Below, piece by piece: positions 34,204 through 44,362 of a DNA stretch of 64,000 nucleotides; within the stretch, counting starts at the first letter, position 1, and the number at the start of each line of letters is the position of its first letter. Under the pieces are notes generated by a model, which saw only the letters and a program-made list of their open reading frames with translations, ran no database searches and was not told the DNA's origin. The stretch is from Liolophura sinensis (lineage: Eukaryota > Mollusca > Polyplacophora > Chitonida > Chitonidae), in assembly GCF_032854445.1 (NCBI RefSeq), contig NC_088296.1:27397064-27461063 (forward strand), read 5' to 3'. Both the position numbers and the translations under genes were made by a program.

Positions 34204-35367
34204 ATGTTTCTCGCATTGATTGGTTTCGTGCTGGTGTCAGAAGTGGGATCGGTGTTACATGCAAATGATTTGACTGTAAACACAACGACTGGTCACATCC
34301 GGGGCATCTCGGTTAGAGTAGAGAGCGTCAATCGACACTTGTTCAAGTTCCTAGGAGTGCCTTATGCCAGGCCTCCAGTGGGTTCCAGAAGGTTTATGCC
34401 GTCTGAGCCAAAGCCATGGACCCCAGAAGTCTTCAATGCGTCTGTGTACGGGCCCATTTGTCCTCAAGACCCAACATGGGTTAAGTTCATCAAGAAAATC
34501 GTCCCAGAGACCACCGTGGATGAGGACTGTTTGAGTTTGAATGTGTATGTACCAGATCTACCATCCAGGGACGACAAACCACTAGCTGTGATGATATGGT
34601 TCCACGGCGGGGCACTTATCATAGGGTCCTCTACAGTGTTCGATCCGACGGTTCTAAGCACTGTTGGAAACGTCATTGTCGTATCCGTGAACTACCGCCT
34701 GGGCGTTCTAGGTTTCCTAACCAGCGAAGAACCCAGCAATGTCGGCAATTACGGTATTTGGGATCAGCATCTGGCCATCAAATGGGTGAAAAACAACATT
34801 GCTAATTTCGGCGGCAATCCTAATGAAATCACCATCTTTGGACAGTCGTCCGGATCCATGAGCGTGTCTCTTCACACGCTGATTCCTAAAAATACCGGAC
34901 TTTTCCGACGCGCGATATCTGAGAGCGGCACTGCCTTGAACCCTGGAGCCATGATTGACCGCCCAAGGCCGTGGTTTAAACTTTTCGCGCAGAAAATCGG
35001 CTGTGACAGCGTCGAAGGTGCAAAGAGCACGGAAGAAATTCTGGCCTGTCTTCGCAGCAAGCCCTTCGAAGACATCATAAGTATACAGAGAATGGTGCGA
35101 GCTGAATCCGTCGAGTTTCTCTTCCAGCCGGCGATTGGGAAGCTGCAGTGGGCGCCGTGGGTAGACGGTGATCTCATCCCTCTACATCCGGCGACCACGA
35201 TCAAGCTGATGAGCGAAAATAATCTGAACTTCAGCGTGCCCCTGACAGACATGGACCACGTGCTCGGGGTCAACAGTCAAGAGGGCGCCCTGTTTCTCCA
35301 ACAGCAAATCGACGGCTACAAAGCCGTGAAGGGTATTAATCTAACAGCAAGCGACCTCCCAGAGAAT
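34204..35367 (+). CDS. Esterase exon 1 (signal peptide to acid residue)
   Basis: 388 codons from the first ATG, ending phase 0 at CCAGAGAAT|gtaagc. It encodes the signal peptide, the oxyanion hole, Ser215 and Glu360. Translation past the donor gives a hydrophobic tail and stop at 35439, which would be a truncated protein lacking the catalytic His if the intron were retained. Confidence 0.93.
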
Positions 35368-38300
35368 GTAAGCATACATGTCCACTTTTTCCTTTCTATG
35401 CTTGTTTTCACATTCATACTCTGTATCCTGATATACTGAATTAGGAATTGTAGATAGGTATTTGATAAGTACTCGGAAAACTACTATTATCTTTTCTAAA
35501 TGATTCTTGTAAGCATTCCCGTAGAATATGATTCATTTGCTTTAACCGCTATACGAACCGCTATATTAACTTACAGCCAACGACGAGGCGAAATCGTAGT
35601 TTTTAAATACGGATTTTCGGTTCCAAGCTGTGTCCAGTTCTTGTAGCAGCCGTTTACCGTTAGATTTCCCATGGTTAAGTTCACAATTTCCACCCAATAG
35701 GTTGGCATATATCTCCACCAGGTGGAGCGAGCTTCTTCAGATGACGTAACATGTGTAGTGTGCCCTGTAGACCAGCTATAGGGAAGTTGCATACTTCTAG
35801 GTAATGGACTTCTGATTTCACCTTAAGACAGCTGCATGTTTTATGCCTGTTTTGTGCCCCAGTCGTCTCCACAATATAAACACCTGTGCTTACATCACTC
35901 CACACAGGTATCATTTCCATTTAATCCCCTAATCCATTAATCCAATTTCTCAAACCTTTCGTCTTGCAACTTGAAAAACATGTTATATACATATGTAAGC
36001 CTTCCACTAACATCACTGGATTCCTTCCGGCGAGAGGAGGTTGTGTTAAACTTACATTTCACACGCATATGGGGCAATTTTACAAACAGAATAACAAATA
36101 AAGGTTTTGATAAATACAAAACATGCTGAAATGTTTATAAATGACAATCGCGCTGTTGGCTTCAACTTCCAGGTATCTGTCTACCGTTAACATTATATGC
36201 ACTATTTTGAAAGATTGTCATCTACTACTTGATGTTATTGATGAAACAGGTCTTTGGGTATTGTTTTACTGATTGGCGGCCTGAACTTTAATGAAGTTGG
36301 GGCCTCCGTGGCTCAGTTGGTTAGCGAGCTAGCCCAGCGTAATGACCCAGAAGCCTCTCACTAATGCGGTTTGCTGTGAGTTCAAGTCCAGCTCATGCTG
36401 GCTTCCTCTCCGTAAGTGGGAAGGTCCGCAGCAACCTGCGGATGGTCTTGGGTTTCCCCAGGGCTCTGCCCGGTTTCCTCCCACTATAATGGTGGCCGCC
36501 GTCGTATAAGTGAAATATTCTTAAAACACCAATCAAATAAATAAATAAATTAATGAAGCTAACGAATCCAGCTATTCCATTATAACGTATGTCATTGTAT
36601 CTATGGACAGGTGTACAAAGACTTCATGGCGTCAGTGGTTACGTCGGTAACCGGGAATAACCAATCGGCTTTCGAGGAGATGTATGGTGTAACCATAGAC
36701 CATGAGTATCAGAGGATTTACAAAGCCAAGTCCTCGCCGACCGACCTCAGCATCAGGTGACGCACAGATCTAGGGATTACATAGTACACCAGGGATTACA
36801 TAGCACACCAGGGATTACATAACACACCAGGTGACACACAGGCGTAGGGATTACATAGCACACCGGGGATTACATAGCACACCAGGTGACACACAGGCGA
36901 GGGATTACGTAGTACACCAGGGATTACATAGCACACCAGGTGACACACAGGCGTAGGGATTTCATAGCACACCAGTGATTACATAGCACACCAGGGATTA
37001 CATAGCACACGAATGATTACATAGCACATCAGGTCACGCACAGACGTAGGAATTACATAGCACACCAGGGAGTACATAGCACACCAGGGAGTACATAGCA
37101 CACCAGGGATTACATAGCACACTAATGATTACATAGCACACCAGGGATTACATAGCACACCAGGTGACGCACAGACGTAGGGATTACATAGCACACCAGG
37201 GAGTGCATAGCACACCAGGGATTACATAGCACACCAGGTGACACACAGACGTAGGGATTACATAGCACACCATGGAGTACATAGCGCACCAGGGATTACA
37301 TAGCACACGAGGGATCCTGATTCGTACGGTAGCCAGTATAGGTCATTTCCATTGGTTTTATGTTTAGTAAAATTTTCTGTGTTTTCCACCTGGTTAACAG
37401 AGGTTTTCACCCAAGTGAGAATTATTGGTTTTCACAAAGGCATGGAAACCAGAGAAATATGGACCGCGGTATATTTGGTTCTGGACTGCATTTTTAGCAA
37501 GCAGATCTACCAGTCTCTCGGTATGTCTGTCTATCGGCACGTCGGGCGGTTCGTTTACCTTTTGACACCATATACTTTTGACATCCTATATTTAAGCAGT
37601 CGCTATGTCGCAGCTGTTTATTTATTTATTAATTTATTTAACTGGTGTTTTACGCCGTACTTAAGAATATTTTGGTTATACGGCAGCGAACAGTATTATG
37701 GTGGGAGGGAACCAAGCAGAGCCCGGAAGAAACCTACGACCATCCGCCGGTTGTTAGCAGATCTTCGCCTTAGACTCAGTCGTCTTAGATATAGTTTCCT
37801 GGGCATGGTCTACCAAGTCACTTTTATCTTCTTTAGCTATATTGATTTCTTTCACGTTAAACTGTTGTTTGTATTATTTGACAAAATAGCGGCTTAGATA
37901 GCAATACTAGTAATACACTATATAATATAGATTTATATCCCAAAGTGAAGATGGCCTTCGATATGTACACAGTCGTTATGGTCTGTTGAAATCGTCACGC
38001 ATTTGTCAGCTTAAGTTTGGATGCTGGATTGTCACTATTAACCTGACGGGCAACGCTCTCCATGTGACACTCCAAACATTCAATGCATGCCATTAACAGT
38101 ATGAATGTTCGCATTAGTGCAGAATTCGACCAATGGTGGTATGAAGTAACGATCCTTATTGTTGTTTAATCGCCACAGGTACACGGACATCCTCTCCGAT
38201 TTGACCTTCTACATGGGGGTTGTATCCTTCGCCCGTGTCCATGCCAGCTTCCGTTCACAGGGCCCCATCACCCTCCAAACGTCCCCCAAGACGTTCTTTT

Positions 38301-39804
38301 ACCTGTTCGATCACAGAGCCAGCTGGAAGTCGCACGAGGCCTGGCGGACAGGCGCCGATCACGCCGACGACCTCGATTTTGTCTTCGGACAGCCCTTCGT
38401 CCTGGGACTCGGGTCGACCTCAGCGGAGAAAAGCCTGTCGTCTGCTATGATCACGCTGTGGACCAACTTTGCCAAAACTGGGTAAGTTTGTTGAAAAATC
38501 CCACGGTTTAATATCGAGCATGTCGTCTGCCATAAACACGCTGTGGAAAAACTTTAATCATGCTGTGAACAAATTTTACCAAAGCCGGGAGGGTTTATAT
38601 AAATGTTTCACCGTCTGAATTAACCTGTGTCTGTCGTGTTCCACGACCATGTTATGGACTCCAAGATTGCTCTGACGTTAGGATTTGGTAAAATTTTGTT
38701 CGGCCATGGATAGCCCCAAACCAACATGAGAGCACGCTTTATTTTAAAAAAAAAAACTGATGCAATTGCCGTGCCAGTGTGCCGCGGCGTTTGAGACAAA
38801 TTTGTCTGTCAAATATGTGTCCACCGCCTTAAATTTTCAGACACCTATGTTCCTTATCTTTTCGTCCGTCGATTTATCGCAAGGTGATGCTCAAACCGAA
38901 CGGCTGTACTGACAGCCCCGACATATTTGACAAGGCAGGTAACTGCATCAGGCTTTTAAAAGGAGCGCGCACTGACGTTGGTTTGGGACCATCTCTGGCC
39001 GAACAAAATTTTGCCAAACCTAACGTTACAGCGAACTAAGACTAGCTATGGAAAAAATTTGATCATGCTGTGGACAAATTTTACAAAAACTCTGTGGGTT
39101 TGTTGATAAATCTCCCTGAATGAATAAGGAATGTCGTCTGCTTTATCACGCTGTGAACAAAGTTTGCTAAGACTGGATTAATTGGGAGAAAAATCCCACG
39201 GTCTGAACAGAGTGTGCCGCCTGCCATATGAAGGGTGTGGACAAACTCTACCAAAACTGGGAGAGTTTTTAGAAAAATCCTAACATCTGTTGAAGCCTGT
39301 CATCTGCTGTGGAAAAACTATGCTCAAACTCGGTGAGTTTGTAGGAAACTTTATCGTATGAATAGAGTCAATCTTTGGATAACCTGGGTTGGTTTGTACA
39401 AACATTCTACTGTCTTCAAAATAAATTTTTTTTAGTACAATTGGAATGTTTTGGGCGAATATTTTTTCGCAAAAATTACAAAGTTAGCTAGTAGCAGTCC
39501 TTCTAGAGTAAAACACAGTGAAAACAGGCATAACTATCTACATGTAAATGAGAAATCATCTCTGGGGCAATAAATTCCGACGCTTCTTCATATTTGCAGT
39601 GACCCTAACCAGCCGTCTGCTGTCCACCTTCCCGCCAGGTGGCCACAGTTCACTCTCGACACCGAGGAATATTTGCTGCTGCGGGATGACTACACGAACA
39701 AACATCCGGTGGGCAAACAACTCCATCAGTCGCGGATTTATTTCTGGACGGACTACTTTCCCCGGTTAAGGATGGCCTCTCCCACACCATGTTCCCTGTC
39801 GTAG
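34204..39804 (+). CDS. Secreted type-B carboxylesterase / cholinesterase-family protein (whole CDS, 4 exons)
   Basis: This is an alpha/beta-hydrolase of the carboxylesterase type B family, expected to hydrolyse carboxylic esters outside the cell or in the secretory pathway. Exons 34204-35367, 36611-36756, 38179-38481 and 39600-39804 join in frame to 1818 nt, 605 aa plus stop. Residues 1-20 (MFLALIGFVLVSEVGSVLHA) form a signal peptide. Family landmarks are FLGVPYARPPVGSRRF, EDCLSLNVYVPD, the oxyanion-hole HGG at residue 134 and the nucleophile elbow FGQSSG (Ser215; GESAG in most members). The acid Glu360 sits in VNSQEGALF, and the catalytic His498 in GADHADDLDFVFG. The triad is therefore intact. 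No C-terminal membrane segment or GPI signal is evident. Length fits the family (530-620 aa). Whether it is closest to cholinesterases, neuroligin-like proteins or bile-salt lipases cannot be settled; the intact triad argues against neuroligin. Confidence 0.94.
35368..36610 (+). other. Esterase intron 1
   Basis: It contains the full-length SINE at 36299 and otherwise unique AT-rich sequence. The minus-strand ORFs inside (35571-35920) show no domain. Confidence 0.75.
36299..36552 (+). mobile_element. Full-length tRNA-derived SINE
   Basis: This is the best reference copy. The tRNA-related head has ccgtggctcagttggttagc (A-box) and gtgagttcaagtccagctc (B-box). The unrelated body has gcagcaacctgcggatggtc and ctgcccggtttcctcccact. 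The tail has gtgaaatattcttaaaacac, caatc and (aaat)n. It carries a small deletion just before the tail, where other copies read gagtacggcg. Which named molluscan or metazoan SINE family it belongs to must be settled by database comparison. Confidence 0.93.
36611..36756 (+). CDS. Esterase exon 2
   Basis: 146 nt, phase 0 in and 2 out, after acceptor ctatggacag. It encodes VYKDFMASVVTSVTGNNQSA through KSSPTDLSI plus a split Arg codon. The donor CATCAG|gtgacgcacag is unusual (gtgac rather than gtaag/gtgag), and it is repeated in the adjoining intronic array. Confidence 0.88.
36757..37315 (+). repeat. Minisatellite that includes the esterase exon 2 donor
   Basis: About 27 copies of a ~19-bp monomer (agggattacatagcacacc) begin 17 bp after the exon 2 donor. 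At intervals (about 36825, 36880, 36933, 37028, 37160, 37231) a longer unit appears that contains caccaggtgacacacagg, a near copy of the real junction catcaggtgacgcacag. The array therefore grew from the exon/intron boundary itself and scatters donor-like copies through the intron. Confidence 0.9.
37617..37772 (-). mobile_element. SINE, 5' truncated
   Basis: Reverse complement: tttatttaactggtgtttta, cgccgtacttaagaatattt, tattatggtgggagggaacc, accatccgccggttgttagc. It lies in esterase intron 2; the plus ORF over it is spurious. Confidence 0.82.
38179..38481 (+). CDS. Esterase exon 3 (catalytic His)
   Basis: 303 nt, phase 2 in and 2 out, between acceptor cgccacag and donor gtaagtttg. It encodes YTDILSDLTFYMGVVSFARV, the FFYLFDHR block and His498 in GADHADDLDFVFG, ending TLWTNFAKTG. 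Confidence 0.92.
38672..39031. mobile_element. 360-bp element with ~55-bp terminal inverted repeats
   Basis: The left arm 38672-38725 (ctgacgttaggatttggtaa onward, ending ccccaaaccaac) matches the reverse complement of the right arm 38977-39031 with few mismatches, including the shared core aaaattttgttcggcca. There is no coding capacity. It sits in esterase intron 3. Related termini lie at 2367-2441. Confidence 0.8.
39600..39804 (+). CDS. Esterase exon 4 (C-terminus and stop)
   Basis: 205 nt after acceptor tatttgcag. It encodes DPNQPSAVHLPARWPQFTLD, then RIYFWTDYFPRL and a short tail ending at TAG 39802-39804. Possible polyadenylation signals aataaa are at 39967 and 40080. Confidence 0.9.
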
Positions 39805-40388
39805 ACCAAGGACAGAGCGTTTCAATAGCCTGACCCCGGGAAGCTATTCAATACTTAAGTAAGATTTTCAAATCACCATTAAATTGTTATTTCTTACGTA
39901 ACATGTTAAAATATTGCTAGACACAGTAAATACTGGGTAAGTTAATGTAAAGCAAATTTCAGCTAAAATAAAGGAAAGCAACATACCAAGTTTAATGACG
40001 GAATTTTGATAGAGCCTAAGATCGGTATGTCATCCTGGGGTCTGGTTACAATATGTAGCCTACACATTATGTAGAGGAAAATAAAGCAACATTGGGATTA
40101 TCCTAAAAGGACTTTTAACACAGCTTTGAAAAAAAAAAACTTGGTGATATATTTGAAAAAAAAAATGTTTTCCTATCATAGGATAATTTGACACATCAAG
40201 CAACATGCCATAATCAAGAACTGTATTTCAGTAAAGTAAAATGTTCTCTTATTTAAGGTTAGAGAAAAGCGGTTGGCCTATCTGCTTTGCACCAGACATA
40301 GTTTCAATTCCGCTTTCAAAAAAACCCGTTGAGGACATCCGATACAACAAACCATTAAATTTTGTCTCTGAACACTGAGATCTTACGC

Positions 40389-40545
40389 TGTACCACACAT
40401 ACACTGAATGTGTTGCTGTACCGCACATGTACTCAATGTGTTGCTGTACCACACATGCAGCCAATGTGATGCTGTACCACACATGCACTCAATGTGTTGC
40501 TGTACCACGTATACACTCAATAAGTTACTGTACCAGAATTGCAGT
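40389..40545. repeat. ~27-bp minisatellite
   Basis: About six copies of a unit with gctgtaccacacatgcactc and aatgtgtt. Confidence 0.9.
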
Positions 40546-40756
40546 CATTGTTTTGTTGAACACCAAAAGAATCGTCTATAGTGGTATGCAGAAGTCTTAG
40601 CCATGAGCGGCTTGGCTTTCGATGGAGCGCGTCATTTTCACAAGGAATTTCCCATAACACGACCACATAGTACTTTGCTTTTTTACACGCCGTTCAAAAT
40701 ACTCGTATATCAAGATTTCTTACTTAGGCGATCAGTGACTTTGAAAGCTACACCGG

Positions 40757-40876
40757 TGTATTTATTCATTCATTTTTTTTATTGGTGTTTTACGCCGTGC
40801 TTAAGAATATTTCTCTAATACGACGACGGCCAGCATTATGGAGGGAGGAACCGGACAGACCCTTGGGCAAACCACA
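40757..40876 (-). mobile_element. SINE, 3' half
   Basis: Reverse complement: attggtgttttacgccgtgc, ttaagaatatttctctaata, cagcattatggagggaggaa. Confidence 0.8.
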
Positions 40877-41339
40877 CTATAAGACAACGGGAAAATATCA
40901 AATTCACAAAGATTGTTCATTGTTTGAACGTTTTCCATTTCTGAGCGAAAATGCAGTCAATCAAACAATAGAGTCAATCAAATGGATTCAGAGAGTCTGT
41001 TGCATGATATAAGAGAAACAAACTGCATGCTTCTACAAGACAATCGTCTGTTCTGACTGACCTCAAGCGAGAAGCTTTGTCCAGCCATGTCTGTTAATAT
41101 GGCTATTGTTTTAACATTTTTTCCTTCCAGAACAAAATTGACATACAAACTGTAACAGTTAGGTCCCATTTCTCCTACATATGGTAAGCTTTTATTACCG
41201 TGTTTTAAATATCTGTCCATTGTGGTGTAGTATTCTAAGACTTATATAGTGAACCTCTATCGCTCTGCTAATGACTTGTCCACACGGCTCTCCTACATTT
41301 ACATGGTGGGAATGGCCATACAAAACATGACTGATGATT

Positions 41340-41570
41340 TGTGTTTATTTATCTGATTGTTTTACGCCAAGACTCAATGATATTTCACTTATACGAGGGC
41401 CACCAGCATTATGGTGGGTGGAGGGAGGCCCATGGCCATCAGGAAGACCCCTGCATGCAAAACCTTCCCACCTACGAACGGAAGGGAAGCCAGTATGAGC
41501 TGGATTTGAACTCCCGCCGACGGCATTAGTGGAGCTCCTGTACTTATGCGTTACGCTGTTGATCTCTAAG
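41340..41570 (-). mobile_element. Near full-length but diverged SINE
   Basis: The minus strand carries a decayed A-box region, gggagttcaaatccagctc (B-box), the variable body (with catggtgggtggaggg) and a tail atataagtgaaatatca-like block. The body is more diverged than in other copies. Confidence 0.7.
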
Positions 41571-42655
41571 GTTGATTCACTAGTTTGCTTATCTGGCGCC
41601 ATACTCCTGAAGTTTTCTTCACTTTGTATGCGATGGTGGTCATTTTCATGGGTGGTGGAAAGCAGAGAATCAGAGGTAAACCACCGATCTTTTGCAAGAT
41701 TCTGAAGAACTTTCCCGCATCTGACGCCCAAGGAAAGTAAGACTATGCCACTTGAGTATCAAGAATTGGCATGACCGGCGGGTGCATGGTCAACTTTCAC
41801 ACAGTTTCACAAAACTTTGGTAATTTATTTTTTTATAAATTTTTCTCGTTATTAACTTAACCTTTTGGCTTGTTTACCCAGACATTATCACCCCTCCCCT
41901 TTAAAAAACCTCAAATTATATTTAAGAGTTTACCCTGACTGACTCAGATGTTTATCATGCATCTAGCCTTTGTCCATGCTCAATGGGGTGGCGTGTTGAA
42001 AATTCAACCAATGGAATGGTTTTCTTCATACATATTTTATTATCAAAGCACTTTTTATGCATACAGAGTATAATAGTAAGTTTAGATGTGCAGTTCGACA
42101 AGGTTCTGGCTGTAAGCACGATAAGACATTTGTTCATGTTATGATCTCATATTAGAAGCTTCAGTCTTGAGATCGGAACTAAAGAAATGCAGGTCTTGTA
42201 ACAGGCTTGTGTAACAGGCTTCTGTTACAATTTAGGGATTCACCCACACGATAATGATAAGACAGAACAAAAGAGTAGTGCACAACACAGTCCACCAAAA
42301 ACATGGCATGCAATAATAAAAAAAGAAAACAATAAAAAAGGTGGAAAAAACAAGCAAGAAATGACAGAGTAAGACTATCAAGCAAAACAGTTTCCTACCC
42401 CTTGGGTAAAAACAGCAAACCGTAATCAGTTACCTGGTCAACCTCATGGAATTATCAGTACTTACTATTTTTGATCCTTATTTTATTTAATGTGTTAACA
42501 GTACATATAGGCGTAATAATATGCAGTTTTAAACCCACGCCCTATACAAACTTTGAGCACGTTCATAAAATTTTTAAAAAAGTATCTTTACTACAAACTT
42601 AAACAAAGCAAAGCCAAGAAGGAAAAAATCTTTGTTCAACGATGTGGAACGCATT

Positions 42656-42807
42656 AGATCTTTAAAACCACTGAGCTAACATGTTCTGTTCAGGATCATA
42701 TTATATAGATCTTTAAAACCACTGAGCTAACATGTTCTGTTCAGGATCATATTATATAGATCTTTAAAACCACTGAGATAACATGTTCTGTTCAGGATCA
42801 TATTATA
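42656..42807. repeat. 51-bp tandem repeat, three copies
   Basis: gatctttaaaaccactgagc recurs at 42657, 42708 and 42759 with near identity. Confidence 0.95.
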
Positions 42808-43378
42808 AGTCTCAATCAGCAAAAATTCTTGTCCGCTAAGAAAAAATATAATTCAAAGGTAAATGTTTTACAGCAAAACAGGCTAATTCCTAATTAACAT
42901 ATTTTTTAACCTAATTTTGTTTCATTTAAAAAAAAAATGATGTTGATAAATCAATAAACCAGAGACTAATAATAAGACATTTACTTCAGGACTTTGTACA
43001 AATAATAAGCAACATTGATATGAGAGTTTTGTAAGACAATTTACCGCTGCACATCAGTAATAATACATGCATATTACATAAATTTGACTACTGCAAAACA
43101 AAAATCAGTAATTCCTCATTTACCTTAGATGTTTGTTACTTAAGCTTAAGCTTTGTTTGTTAACAAATAACTGTAATTCTTCACCCTTTTCGCATGCTTG
43201 CCCGGTCGAGGGGGCCTTTGCGTCACAGTTGGTTAGCGCCCGGTGTTAATTCAAGCAATTTCTGAGGACAACATTCTATGTTGATAAAATGAGGAATTTT
43301 ATCTGAGGAATTAGGCTACTGTATTAGCCACAATTTGTATATATAAATAAGACTTCCTGGTCTACGAGACAAATTACA

Positions 43379-44362
43379 TTGACCGTTTCTGACATAAATC
43401 AGAGACGTTTGTCAGACGATTTACTGGGGGATATTACCATCAACAGTTGTTACATAAATCAGAGACGTTTGTCAGACGAATTACTGGGGGATATTACCAT
43501 CAACAGTTGTTGCATAAATCAGAGACGTTTGTCAGACGAATTACTCGGGGACATTACCATCAACAGTTGCTACATAAATCAGAGACGTTTGTCAGACGAA
43601 TTACTGGGGGATATTACCATCAACAGTTGTTGCATTCGTCAGACGAATTACTGAAATTAGCATTAACACTTGATACATAAAATTAGAGAAGTTTGTCAGA
43701 CGAATTACTGGGGGATATTAGTATTAACACTTGATACATAAATCAGAGACGTTTGTCAGACGAATTACTGATATTAGCATTAACACTTGATACATAAAAT
43801 TAGAGAAGTTTGTCAGACAAATTACCGGGGGATATTAGCATTAACACTTGATACATAAATCAGAAACGTTTGTCAGACGAATTACTGGGATATATTACCA
43901 TCAACAGTTGCTACATAAATCAGAGACGTTTGTCATACGAATTATTGTGGAATATTAGCGATAACAATTGATACATAAATCCGAAATTTTTGTGAGATGA
44001 ATTACTGGGGTATATTAGCGTTAACATTTGATACATAAATCAGAGACGTTTGTCAAACGAATTACACTGGAATATTAGCATTAAGAGTTGTTACATAAAT
44101 CTTAAATTTTTGTGAGATGAATTACAGAGGAATATTAGCATTAACATTTGATACAGAAATGAGAGACGTTTGTCAGACGAACTTCACTGGGATATTAGCG
44201 TTAACATTTGATACATAAATGAGAGACGTTTGTCAGACGAATTACACTGTACTATTAGAGCTAACATTTGATACATAAATGAGAGACGTTTGTCAGACGA
44301 ACTACACTGGAATATTAGAGTTAACATTTGATACATAAATGAGAGACGTTTGTCATACAAAC
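43379..44362. repeat. 60-bp satellite-like array
   Basis: About 16 copies have a 60-bp period, each with ataaatcagagacgtttgtc and agacgaattac. Left copies (43390-43640) are almost identical while right copies differ by many substitutions, a gradient expected when one end is being homogenised. The unit length is a multiple of three, so the left end stays open for 91 codons on the plus strand; no coding role is supported. Confidence 0.94.

Larger units (their letters stand above)
39805..43378. other. Esterase 3' UTR and intergenic DNA; no other gene seen
   Basis: It begins with the likely esterase 3' UTR. It holds two SINEs, a 27-bp and a 51-bp tandem repeat and, near 43211, a tRNA A-box-like ttggttagcgcccgg. 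No recognisable exons. Confidence 0.45.

Noticed and set aside
37352-37897. 181-residue plus ORF in esterase intron 2
   Set aside because: It runs through an antisense SINE and lacks any domain or splice support.
43379-44362. Possible CRISPR array (regular ~60-bp repeats)
   Set aside because: The whole 60-bp unit is repeated with no unique spacers, and the genome is clearly eukaryotic.
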